A stretch of 7,236 nt of DNA from Maribacter sp. GTDB lineage: Bacteria > Bacteroidota > Bacteroidia > Flavobacteriales > Flavobacteriaceae. Shown in pieces: positions 1 through 6,957 of this stretch; position 1 is the stretch's first letter, and each line of letters starts with the position of its first letter. Made by a program: the position numbers and the translations under genes. The notes under the pieces are model-generated. The model searched no databases. It was not told the DNA's origin and was given only the letters and a program-made list of their open reading frames with translations. The stretch lies in assembly GCA_003232155.1 (NCBI GenBank), contig QILY01000068.1, positions 1 through 7,236 of the forward strand, given 5' to 3'.

Positions 1-1329
1 CTTAATGATGGATCTACCATAAACAATATTCAATGTGTGGTTGATTTTGAACAGTATGATGAAAAATTATTAAAGCAAATAAATACAGGTGCTGCCTTAA
101 AAATCAAAGGCATTTTGGTTGAAAGCCAAGGAAAAGGGCAAAGTGTAGAAATTCAAGTCACAGAATTTTCAGTACATGGCGGTGCCGACCCAGAGGTTTA
201 TCCTATTCAACCTAAAAAACACTCTATGGAATTCTTGCGAGAACAAGCCCATTTGCGTGTTCGCACCAATACTTTTGCAGCAGTAATGCGGGTTAGGTCG
301 GCTTTATCATTTGCTATTCACCAATATTTTCGACAAAACGGATTTTATTATTTTCATGCCCCTATAATAACGGGGTCAGATGCTGAAGGTGCTGGTGAAA
401 TGTTTCGAGTTACTACTTTAGATGAAAAGAATCCACCACTTAATGATGATGGTTCGGTTGATCATAAAAAAGATTTCTTCGGAAAAGAGACCAATTTGAC
501 CGTTTCTGGCCAGTTAGAGGCTGAAGCATATGCTATGGCTTTAGGTAAAGTATATACCTTTGGGCCTACTTTTAGAGCAGAGAATTCAAACACTTCAAGG
601 CACCTTGCCGAATTTTGGATGATAGAACCTGAAGTGGCATTCAATGATTTGGATGATAATATGGATTTAGCCGAAGATTTCATCAAAGATGTGCTTCAAT
701 ATGTTTTGAAAAACTGTAAAGAAGATCTTGAGTTTTTAGAAAAGCGTTTATTAGATGAGGAAAAAACAAAACCGCAAGTTGAACGAAGTGAAATGGCTTT
801 AATTGAAAAATTAAAGTTTGTTGCCAATAGCACCTTCAAACGCGTATCTTATACTGAAGCAATTGATATTTTAAGAAATTGTAAGCCCAATAAAAAGAAG
901 AAATTCAAATACCCTATCAATGAATGGGGTGCAGATTTACAAAGTGAACATGAGCGTTTTTTGGTAGAGAAACATTTTAAATGCCCAGTAATCCTCTTTG
1001 ATTATCCCGCTGCTATAAAAGCATTTTATATGCGCTTGAATGAAGATGAAAAAACCGTTCGAGCCATGGATATTCTTTTTCCGGGTATAGGAGAAATCGC
1101 AGGGGGGTCGCAACGTGAAGAACGTTTAGATGTATTAAAAGAAAAAATGGCAGCCTTAAATATTCCTGAAGAAGAGCTTTGGTGGTATTTAGACCTTCGA
1201 AAATTTGGAACAGCTGTTCATAGTGGTTTTGGCTTAGGTTTTGAACGTTTGGTGCTTTTTGCTACGGGAATGGGTAACATTAGAGATGTAATACCTTTTC
1301 CAAGAACACCTCAAAACGCTGAGTTTTAA
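1..1329 (+). CDS. asnS: asparaginyl-tRNA synthetase (5' partial)
   Basis: Class IIb aminoacyl-tRNA synthetase that charges tRNA-Asn with asparagine in the cytoplasm. The frame is open from base 1 (reads LNDGSTINNIQCVVDFEQ), so the gene begins upstream of the window; the GTG at 37 is internal and not the start. About 442 residues are visible; family members are usually about 465-480, so roughly 25-40 N-terminal residues of the OB-fold anticodon-binding domain are missing. The remaining OB-fold runs to about base 210. The catalytic domain follows, with motif 2 (FRAE, bases 571-582, then NSNTSRHLAEFWMIEPE) and motif 3 (GFGLGFER, about 1225-1248). The typical AsnRS ending NIRDVIPFPRTPQNAEF is intact. 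The RHLAEF/MIEPE pattern and this C-terminus favour AsnRS over AspRS. No terminator hairpin is visible after the stop. Confidence 0.97.
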   Translation, partial: LNDGSTINNIQCVVDFEQYDEKLLKQINTGAALKIKGILVESQGKGQSVEIQVTEFSVHGGADPEVYPIQPKKHSMEFLREQAHLRVRTNTFAAVMRVRSALSFAIHQYFRQNGFYYFHAPIITGSDAEGAGEMFRVTTLDEKNPPLNDDGSVDHKKDFFGKETNLTVSGQLEAEAYAMALGKVYTFGPTFRAENSNTSRHLAEFWMIEPEVAFNDLDDNMDLAEDFIKDVLQYVLKNCKEDLEFLEKRLLDEEKTKPQVERSEMALIEKLKFVANSTFKRVSYTEAIDILRNCKPNKKKKFKYPINEWGADLQSEHERFLVEKHFKCPVILFDYPAAIKAFYMRLNEDEKTVRAMDILFPGIGEIAGGSQREERLDVLKEKMAALNIPEEELWWYLDLRKFGTAVHSGFGLGFERLVLFATGMGNIRDVIPFPRTPQNAEF

Positions 1330-1415
1330 AAAAACACTTGTATAAACTAGCTGCTCAATAAAATAAAATGGTAATTTTTTCTTTAACTTTATAAGACACG
1401 TAGAATTCAACGTCA

Positions 1416-2876
1416 ATGCTAAAACAGTATTTACAGTTTAAATTATCACAAAAGCTATCTCCTCAACAAATTCAGTTGATGAAGCTTATACAATTACCTA
1501 CTCAAGCATTTGAACAGCGACTAAAGCAAGAACTCGAAGAAAACCCTGCATTAGAGGACGGTAAAGAAGAAAATGATACTATAGACAATGAATATGATGA
1601 TGTCTTTGATGAAGGAGAAGGTGATTCTGAAAATATCAATACCGAAGATATTAATATTGATGACTATCTAAGTGACGATGAAATACCTGACTATCGTACC
1701 AAAGCCAATAATTATAGTGCTGATGATGATGAAAAAAGCGTGCCTTATGCTGCGGGTATATCTTTTAACCAATATCTTATCAGTCAGTTAAACACTTCTT
1801 ATTTGAATGATGAGGAATGGAGTATTGCTGAATTTTTAGTGGGTAGTATTGATGAAAACGGATATATAAGGCGATCCATAGCTGACATTATGGATGACCT
1901 TGCTTTCACCCAAAACATTTATACTGAGGAAAAAACGATTAAAAAAATACTTCATATAGTTCAAGAATTGGACCCTCCTGGCGTGGCCTCAAGATCATTG
2001 GAAGAATGCTTAATCATTCAACTTAAAAGAAAAGAACTTAACCCAAATGTTGAAATGGCCATTGCCATTCTAGAAAAATCTTTTGAGCAATTTACCAAGA
2101 AGCACTATAAAAAACTTATTCAAAAACATAACGTAACTGAAGAAGAACTAAAAGAGGCTATTTCAGAAATTGAAAAGCTAAATCCAAAACCTGGTGGTTC
2201 TTATGCGGGTAATAATAAAATGATAGAACATGTTGTTCCTGATTTTTCAATTAAAATTGTAGAAGGTGAATTAGAACTTTCCTTAAATGGCAGAAATGCC
2301 CCTGAACTTCATGTTTCAAGGGAGTATAGCAATATGCTAAAAGGGTATAAAGACGCTAAGAAAAAATCAAAATCCCAAAAGGATACGGTAATGTTCATTA
2401 AACAAAAATTAGATGCCGCCAAATGGTTCATTGACGCCATTCGACAAAGACAGCAGACTTTGTTCATTACAATGAACTCTATAATGCATTATCAAAAAGA
2501 ATATTTTTTGACCGGTGATGAGCGTAATCTTCGTCCCATGATATTAAAAGATATTGCTGATGAAATTGAAATGGATGTTTCCACCGTATCGCGTGTGGCA
2601 AACAGTAAATATGTAGACACCCCCTATGGTACTAAATTGATTAAAGAATATTTTTCTGAATCAATGAAAAATGATCAGGGAGAAGATGTATCTACCAAAG
2701 AAATCAAGAAAATATTGGAAACGGTTATTGGTGAAGAGGAAAAGAAAAAACCATTGACCGATGATAAATTGGCAGCCACCCTCAAAGAAAAAGGGTATCC
2801 TATCGCCAGAAGAACCGTTGCAAAATATAGAGAACAATTAGATATACCTGTGGCTAGGTTGAGAAAGCAGATATAA
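1416..2876 (+). CDS. rpoN: RNA polymerase sigma-54 factor
   Basis: Alternative sigma factor that directs RNA polymerase to -24/-12 promoters and needs an AAA+ activator to open them. At 486 residues it is full length. Region I is at 1-45 (LKQYLQFKLSQKLSPQQIQL, Gln/Leu-rich, the activator-responsive part). Region II at about 47-106 is strongly acidic, with 26 Asp/Glu in 60 residues. The core-binding domain covers about 115-310. A helix-turn-helix lies at about 378-398 (LKDIADEIEMDVSTVSRVANS). The RpoN box ARRTVAKYRE is at 464-473 and reads the -24 element. The ATG start keeps the canonical N-terminus. An imperfect flavobacterial -7 element (TAACTTTA, 1384-1391) lies upstream but has no matching -33 TTG, so the promoter is unsettled. 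The stop overlaps the next gene's ATG by one base. No activator gene and no clear -24/-12 site was seen in the window. Confidence 0.97.
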   Translation: MLKQYLQFKLSQKLSPQQIQLMKLIQLPTQAFEQRLKQELEENPALEDGKEENDTIDNEYDDVFDEGEGDSENINTEDINIDDYLSDDEIPDYRTKANNYSADDDEKSVPYAAGISFNQYLISQLNTSYLNDEEWSIAEFLVGSIDENGYIRRSIADIMDDLAFTQNIYTEEKTIKKILHIVQELDPPGVASRSLEECLIIQLKRKELNPNVEMAIAILEKSFEQFTKKHYKKLIQKHNVTEEELKEAISEIEKLNPKPGGSYAGNNKMIEHVVPDFSIKIVEGELELSLNGRNAPELHVSREYSNMLKGYKDAKKKSKSQKDTVMFIKQKLDAAKWFIDAIRQRQQTLFITMNSIMHYQKEYFLTGDERNLRPMILKDIADEIEMDVSTVSRVANSKYVDTPYGTKLIKEYFSESMKNDQGEDVSTKEIKKILETVIGEEEKKKPLTDDKLAATLKEKGYPIARRTVAKYREQLDIPVARLRKQI

Positions 2877-3484
2877 TGAAGCTCTTTCTTAAAATAATCT
2901 CGTATATATTCCACCCGCTATTTATTCCCTTTACAGGAACTTTTATCTACTTTTTAATTACTCCTAAATATAGCCCCCTAGAATTACAGAGCGGCAACAT
3001 ATTACCCATTTTCATATTAACGGTAATTGTTCCTATAATATCATATCTCATTCTTAGGAATATAGGTGTGGTAAGTTCAATTTTCATGTCTACCGCACAA
3101 GAGCGCAAATACCCTCTTTATATTATCATAGTACTACTTCTTATGATTGTATATAAAGTAACACCAAACAGTTATACAGTAGAGCTGCATTATTATTTTA
3201 TAGGCCTTATAGGCGGCTCAATGGCTTCTCTTATCTTACTTTTTATGAATTTTAAAAGCAGCATGCACCTTATGGGCATGGGAAGCCTTTTTATGTTTTT
3301 GACCTGCCTTAGCATTCACTTTGAGATAAACATAACCTTGGCATTGAGCCTTATCATTTTTGCAACTGGTTTGGTTACTACTTCCCGACTTTATTTTAGG
3401 GCCCATTCTTTACCAGAAATCCTTATTGGTTTTTTCATAGGGCTTATATCTCAACTATTGACCATTAGATTTTGGTTGGAATAG
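2876..3484 (+). CDS. polytopic membrane protein, degenerate PAP2-like
   Basis: A 202-residue integral membrane protein with about five to six hydrophobic segments (roughly 4-28, 42-60, 80-96, 104-124, 136-165 and 182-197). Its polar residues are spaced like the three signatures of PAP2 (type 2 phosphatidic acid phosphatase) proteins. RKYP at 77-80 stands where KxxxxxxRP would be, KSSMHLMG at 127-134 where PSGH would be, and S170-R171-x5-H177-x3-E181 matches SRxxxxxHxxxD except for Glu in place of Asp. This suggests a diverged PAP2-fold protein; whether it still cleaves phosphate is unknown. The ATG shares its A with the rpoN stop (TAATG), which implies translational coupling and one transcript. 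Alternative reading: a non-catalytic membrane protein of unknown role. The ORF is certain; the PAP2 link is inference. Confidence 0.88.
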   Translation: MKLFLKIISYIFHPLFIPFTGTFIYFLITPKYSPLELQSGNILPIFILTVIVPIISYLILRNIGVVSSIFMSTAQERKYPLYIIIVLLLMIVYKVTPNSYTVELHYYFIGLIGGSMASLILLFMNFKSSMHLMGMGSLFMFLTCLSIHFEINITLALSLIIFATGLVTTSRLYFRAHSLPEILIGFFIGLISQLLTIRFWLE

Positions 3485-3581
3485 TTTTCTTAAATAACAA
3501 CGGACTATTCTATATTTTTAAAAGAATCGCTCTCATAGGTTGTGTAATTAGTCGAACCTTAGAAAGGCTAACATTAGAATA

Positions 3582-4262
3582 TTATAGAATATAAAAAATA
3601 AGGCCTATTCGAAGAGGTGTTATATTTATATCTTCTCCATTGACTGTAGTACCATCACTAAAAAGATTGGTCAAAGAATAATAGGCATGAATATTAAAAG
3701 TATTGTAACCTAGATTAAGTGTTATACCATATTGAAATTTTTCAAGATCCGTATTTTTAAAAGAATTCTTTCCAGAGTCTAACACTAGCTTAGAACGAGC
3801 ATTATAAATATAACCAAGTTTTATACCTGTATATAAACGCCAAAATTTATATTCATCAGGCCTTGAGTTACGAAATCGAATCTCAAAGGGCACTTCTACT
3901 AGGTGGGTCTCTAATTTACTCCTTCTAAAATCGGCAGTTATAATTGCATATTCAATTCCATTTGGTGTTTCAGAAGCTTCTATATTAGAATAATATGTGT
4001 TCAAGCCTAAGCCAATGCCAATGCCAAGTGCTACTGTTCTATCAACATTGATAGGAATATCTTTAATAAAGCCTGCTTGTAGACCATAAGAGAAGTTACG
4101 TTGACTAGCATCATTGGGCCTGTCCAATATAAAATTATAAGTAAGCCCTGCATAGAACTGATCTTCAAGGTAGCGAGCATCTGATGTACTTGAACCTTGA
4201 GACTCTTGAGAGATTATATAAAAAGGAAGGCATACGACACCCAAAAAAAGCAACTGTTTCAT
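3582..4262 (-). CDS. PorT-family outer membrane beta-barrel protein
   Basis: A 226-residue protein predicted to be exported and to form a small outer membrane barrel. It starts with a signal peptide (MKQLLFLGVVCLPFYIIS, probable cleavage near residues 18-19). Alternating hydrophobic/polar strands with glycines and aromatics follow (for example VALGIGIGLGLNTYY, FWRLYTGIKLGYIYN, FQYGITLNLGYNTFNIHAYYSL), and it ends in a beta-signal-like PLRIGLIFYIL. This pattern fits the PorT-like outer membrane beta-barrel family common in Bacteroidota. The frame extends upstream to an ATG at 4301, but that ATG lies inside the terminator palindrome and its extra residues precede the signal peptide, so the ATG at 4262 is chosen. 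It lies downstream of the exb group but behind a terminator, so it is either read through or has its own promoter. It need not be the type IX secretion PorT/SprT itself; that assignment cannot be made here. Confidence 0.82.
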   Translation of the reverse strand: MKQLLFLGVVCLPFYIISQESQGSSTSDARYLEDQFYAGLTYNFILDRPNDASQRNFSYGLQAGFIKDIPINVDRTVALGIGIGLGLNTYYSNIEASETPNGIEYAIITADFRRSKLETHLVEVPFEIRFRNSRPDEYKFWRLYTGIKLGYIYNARSKLVLDSGKNSFKNTDLEKFQYGITLNLGYNTFNIHAYYSLTNLFSDGTTVNGEDINITPLRIGLIFYIL

Positions 4263-4282
4263 GCAGTTAAAGTTAAGGAAAT

Positions 4283-4318
4283 AAAAAAACGCTTCAAACA
4301 TATGTTTGAAGCGTTTTT
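4283..4318 (-). terminator. Rho-independent terminator after exbD
   Basis: A perfect palindrome at 4285-4318. The 10-bp stem CGCTTCAAAC / GTTTGAAGCG (4290-4299 with 4304-4313) encloses an ATAT loop, flanked by an A-run (4283-4289) and a T-run (4314-4318). Read on the minus strand, the stem is followed by seven T, just 31 bases after the exbD stop codon, as expected for intrinsic termination of the exbB-exbD transcript. The T-run on the plus strand makes it structurally bidirectional, but no plus-strand gene needs it. Confidence 0.88.
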
Positions 4319-4343
4319 CTAAGTTTGAAAATTTAATAATATA

Positions 4344-4826
4344 TTATTTCAAATTACTGAAAGCATCACCATTAACCGTAGTATAATTAATTTTCAACGC
4401 ATTTACTTTACGTAATTCTAGTTTGATATCTGAAATCAGCCCCATGTTTGCATCTTTATCAACTTTAAGTGCCGTTGTCAATACATTCTGAAGATCTTGA
4501 GATTTCTTAGCGCGTTCCATCAATATGTAATCGCCTACTTCTGATGGGATAGCAAATTTATCATTCAATTGAATTCTGGGCTCAGTACCAAAAGTTTTCT
4601 CATATTCTGGTGTTGGCCTACCCACATAAATATAAATAATCCTATCCTTTTTTTCCAGTTTTTTAATTTCACTAGCGTTAGGCAAACTATTTTGCACTTT
4701 CAGCGAGCTATCTTTCATAACCGTAACCGTCATGAAGAAGAACAAAAGCATAAAAACAATATCTGGTAAAGATGCCGTTGATACCGCTGGCAATTCACCG
4801 TCTTTTTTCTTTGAAAATTTTGACAT
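4344..4826 (-). CDS. exbD: ExbD/TolR-family biopolymer transport protein (second copy)
   Basis: A 160-residue inner membrane subunit of a proton-driven ExbB-ExbD type motor. It has a short basic cytoplasmic N-terminus (MSKFSKKKDG), one transmembrane helix at about 20-37 (LPDIVFMLLFFFMTVTVM) with the proton-carrying Asp at position 22, then a periplasmic domain. The domain ends with the ExbD-like stretch LKVDKDANMGLISDIKLELR (120-139), corresponding to the peptidoglycan/TonB-facing fold of TolR and ExbD. It is the last gene of the exb group, 23 bp after the first exbD, and is followed by a strong terminator. It is clearly different in sequence from the neighbouring ExbD, so the two probably have distinct roles or form a heterodimer. 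The gene symbol is a family label. Confidence 0.93.
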   Translation of the reverse strand: MSKFSKKKDGELPAVSTASLPDIVFMLLFFFMTVTVMKDSSLKVQNSLPNASEIKKLEKKDRIIYIYVGRPTPEYEKTFGTEPRIQLNDKFAIPSEVGDYILMERAKKSQDLQNVLTTALKVDKDANMGLISDIKLELRKVNALKINYTTVNGDAFSNLK

Positions 4827-4849
4827 ATCGTGTATTTTGTACTTCTTAA

Positions 4850-5455
4850 TTAATTAGATGACGTTTCAGCTTCTGATAACTTCTGAGGAAACAACTTTTG
4901 AATCCTTTGTACCTTTTCTTTCAATTTTTCTTTAAGGTCTTTATCAGTTTCGGGGTTTAAGAACTCAGCTTGCATATCAGTAAAATCTCTATTAAAAAGA
5001 CGTTGGGATTCACGATCACGAAGATCGTTATATGCTCCTACCAATTCATTTTGAACTGTAATGTAAATGCTATACTTTGTCTCTCTATCATTTTTTAAAG
5101 AAATAATAGCTTTGTCAGGATTGTCAGATGAATCAGCATTCTTTTTTCCTTTACAATACGTACAACTACCGTCTCCATTATTATCCAAGAACTCCATTGC
5201 TTTTGCCCTTAATTGTCTAAGGTCTATAAGCTCATCATCAGCCAATAGCTGACCGTTCTTATTGATATTGACTTGAAAGATGTTTTTTTGTTTAATAACA
5301 ACCTCATCTTCAGGTGGCTCAATTGGAGGCAACATACGATCTAAACCTGCATCTGTTTCAATGGTGGTAGTCACCAAGAAAAAGATAAGGAGTAAGAACG
5401 CAATATCTGCCATAGAACCTGCATTTACTTCTGGTGCTCCTGCTCTTCTACCCAT
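4850..5455 (-). CDS. exbD: ExbD/TolR-family protein with CxxC insert (first copy)
   Basis: A 201-residue ExbD-family protein, longer than the usual 130-160. The N-terminus MGRRAGAPEVNAGSMADIAF leads into one transmembrane helix at about 16-32 with the conserved Asp at position 17 (SMADIAFLLLIFFLVTTTI). A proline-rich linker (LPPIEPPEDE, 42-51) follows. The periplasmic domain carries an insert at about 91-115 that begins DNNGDGS (91-97), resembles an acidic metal-binding loop, and holds a Cys pair at 98 and 101 (CTYC) followed by KGKK. The domain then resumes (YSIYITVQNELVGAYNDLRDRE), and the C-terminus is a charged helix (about 168-193, KDLKEKLKEKVQRIQKL) that may form a coiled coil. It begins 11 bp after the 4-TM gene and precedes the second exbD by 23 bp, so it is in the same operon. 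Confidence 0.93.
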   Translation of the reverse strand: MGRRAGAPEVNAGSMADIAFLLLIFFLVTTTIETDAGLDRMLPPIEPPEDEVVIKQKNIFQVNINKNGQLLADDELIDLRQLRAKAMEFLDNNGDGSCTYCKGKKNADSSDNPDKAIISLKNDRETKYSIYITVQNELVGAYNDLRDRESQRLFNRDFTDMQAEFLNPETDKDLKEKLKEKVQRIQKLFPQKLSEAETSSN

Positions 5456-5466
5456 AATATCTATAT

Positions 5467-5913
5467 TTACTTGCTAGTTGCATTTTTAATACTGCCCCAT
5501 ATGATTAGAGCCACAGCTACTAATAACATGATTCCGAACATATTGATACCAGCACCAACGCTCTTAATCTCGCCTTCATCGGTTACTATATTGTTCGCTG
5601 ATAACATATTTTCTACACTAACATCAGTACCGCTTGAAAGCCCGTAAGCGATGCCCAAAAGAACAATCAAACCTATGATTGCAAAGCCTGCTTTTTTAAG
5701 ACCACCTTGTGACGTTACCATATGTTTCAATGCGAAGATTACGGAAGCAATTACAGCTGCTGCTAAAAGAATGTACGCTAAAATAAACATAGTGTTCATT
5801 CCTACGCTTTGCATAGCTTCTGCTGCTGGCATATCTTTATCTGGCATGAAGAATAACAGTATAAATGCAATTACACTGATAACTATTAATCCAATTTTTA
5901 CAATTTTATACAT
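5467..5913 (-). CDS. unrecognised four-helix membrane protein in the exb operon
   Basis: A 148-residue protein I do not recognise beyond its setting. Four hydrophobic segments can be seen: about 5-23, 40-63, 75-93 and 120-142. A loop between the first two contains PDKDMPAAEAMQSVG (24-38). A polar loop of about 27 residues between helices three and four (SSGTDVSVENMLSANN and onward) is probably outside the cytoplasm if the N-terminus is inside. The C-terminus is short and basic (KNATSK). It has no Cys, and the only acidic residues lie in loops, so it does not look like a proton channel itself. It sits 25 bp after exbB and 11 bp before exbD, so it is very likely co-translated with the motor subunits and may be an accessory or assembly subunit. 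That role is inferred from position only. Confidence 0.85.
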   Translation of the reverse strand: MYKIVKIGLIVISVIAFILLFFMPDKDMPAAEAMQSVGMNTMFILAYILLAAAVIASVIFALKHMVTSQGGLKKAGFAIIGLIVLLGIAYGLSSGTDVSVENMLSANNIVTDEGEIKSVGAGINMFGIMLLVAVALIIWGSIKNATSK

Positions 5914-5938
5914 TATACTTTGGTATTAAGTTGGACTA

Positions 5939-6721
5939 TTATTTTTTGTGATCTACCAACATATCAATTAATGATATTGAAGAATCTTCCATGTCATTTA
6001 CAATACTATCAATTTTAGCAATAATGTAATTGTAAAAAATTTGAAGTATAATAGCTGTAATCAAACCAAATACAGTTGTTAATAAGGCTACTTGAATATC
6101 ACCTGCAATTAACGAAGCACTTAAGTTACCTACTGCACTAATTTTTTCGAAGGCCGAAATCATACCAATTACCGTACCCATGAAACCAAGCATTGGGGCA
6201 ATGGCGATGAACAATGATAACCATGAAACGTTTTTCTCCAATTGACCCATTTGAACGCCACCGTATGATACTATAGCTTTTTCAGCAGCTTCAACACTTT
6301 CGCCAACCCTATCTAATCCTTGATAGTATATTGAGGCTACAGGTCCTTTTGTATTTCTACATACTTCTTTAGCAGCTTCAACACCCCCGGAGGCCAATGC
6401 ATCTTCTACTTGTTGCTTAAGCTTACCAGAATTTGTGCTAGCTAGGTTTAAGTAAATAATTCTTTCAATCGCTACTGCCAATCCTAAAATCAAACATATC
6501 AATACAAAGCTCATAAAACCGGCCCCACCTTTGATATATTGCTCTTTTAAAACCTGAGTAAAGCTTTTGTCTGCAGCGGCATCATCTTGAAGCATAACTG
6601 CTGCTGTAGCTGTTGATAAACTTGAAACTACCGCTGTTGCAGAAGTCGCTTTTGCATTTACTGTATTTGTAGTTAGTACAAATAACCCAGCTATGGCCAG
6701 GATAGAGAATAGTCTTTTCAT
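5939..6721 (-). CDS. exbB: ExbB/TolQ/MotA-family proton channel protein
   Basis: A 260-residue inner membrane protein that, with ExbD, turns proton flow into mechanical work at the cell envelope. The start is set at the ATG at 6721, preceded by a GAAAGAA stretch that can act as a ribosome-binding site; an in-frame TTG three codons earlier (6730) is less likely. Residues 1-23 look like a signal peptide (MKRLFSILAIAGLFVLTTNTVNA), followed by an Ala/Ser/Thr-rich linker. TM1 is at about 66-90 and is followed by a cytoplasmic region. TM2 at about 168-190 carries the family hallmark APMLGFMGTVIGMISAF, and TM3 at about 208-232 carries VALLTTVFGLITAI. It is the first gene of the exb group. The N-terminal signal-like extension is longer than in E. 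coli ExbB. TolQ and ExbB cannot be separated by sequence alone; the two ExbD neighbours without TolA/TolB favour ExbB. Confidence 0.95.
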   Translation of the reverse strand: MKRLFSILAIAGLFVLTTNTVNAKATSATAVVSSLSTATAAVMLQDDAAADKSFTQVLKEQYIKGGAGFMSFVLICLILGLAVAIERIIYLNLASTNSGKLKQQVEDALASGGVEAAKEVCRNTKGPVASIYYQGLDRVGESVEAAEKAIVSYGGVQMGQLEKNVSWLSLFIAIAPMLGFMGTVIGMISAFEKISAVGNLSASLIAGDIQVALLTTVFGLITAIILQIFYNYIIAKIDSIVNDMEDSSISLIDMLVDHKK

Positions 6722-6802
6722 TTCTTTCAAACTTAGAATTTAATTAGTTAATTGGGTTAAAGATAAAAAAAAATAGCAATAATAAAATTAAAATTTTTAA
6801 TG

Positions 6803-6890
6803 CAGAGAGGAAGGGATTCGAACCCTCGATGCACTTTTGGTGCATACACACTTTCCAGGCGTGCGCCTTCGACCACTCGGCCACCTCTCT
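6803..6890 (-). tRNA. tRNA-Ser(GGA)
   Basis: An 88-nt class II tRNA. The acceptor stem AGAGAGG/CCTCTCT is fully paired. The D arm begins GCCGAGTGGTCGAAGGC. The anticodon stem CACGC/GTGTG carries the loop CTGGAAA, giving anticodon GGA (bases 6856-6854), which reads UCC and UCU. The long variable arm is a 7-base hairpin type (TATGCAC ... GTGCATC), diagnostic of tRNA-Ser, and the T loop is TTCGAAT. The discriminator is G, followed by CAT, so the CCA end is not encoded and must be added. The gene lies 82 bp upstream of exbB on the same strand. Confidence 0.97.
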
Positions 6891-6912
6891 AGTTTAGCCT
6901 TAAAGGTTCGCC

Positions 6913-6957
6913 AAATAACAAAAAAAATGTTAGTTAATAAAATTTAACGTGTTATTT
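6913..6957 (-). terminator. possible weak terminator after ansA
   Basis: Directly after the asparaginase stop codon the minus strand can form a small hairpin (GTTAA ... TTAAC, 6933-6937 with 6944-6948, 6-nt loop). It is followed after five bases by eight T (6927-6920). An outer inverted repeat AAATAACA/TGTTATTT (6913-6920 with 6950-6957) encloses it. The stems are AT-rich and the spacing to the T-tract is loose, so this is only a candidate. Confidence 0.3.

Noticed and set aside
37..39. GTG as start of asnS
   Set aside because: The frame is open to base 1 with typical AsnRS residues, so the true start is outside the window.
3485..3581. Hairpin near 3549-3571 (TTAG...CCTT AGA AAGG...CTAA) as a terminator between the convergent genes
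   Set aside because: The stem is only four pairs plus an asymmetric bulge and has no T-tract.
4008..4024. Short direct repeat of CCAATG units
   Set aside because: It encodes the GIGIGLG strand of the barrel protein and is explained by coding.
4229..4262. Lipoprotein signal in the PorT-like protein (Cys at residue 11)
   Set aside because: The Cys is inside the hydrophobic core and preceded by VV, lacking the small residue expected at -1 of a lipobox.
4263..4301. N-terminal extension of the PorT-like protein from the ATG at 4301
   Set aside because: It lies in the terminator palindrome and would bury the signal peptide; the ATG at 4262 gives a normal exported protein.
6722..6730. TTG start three codons upstream for exbB
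   Set aside because: The ATG at 6721 has a purine-rich GAAAGAA just upstream and begins a standard signal-like N-terminus.
6728..6735. TAAGTTTG as the exbB promoter -7 element
   Set aside because: It matches TAnnTTTG but would put the transcript start at or next to the ATG, and no -33 TTG is spaced correctly.
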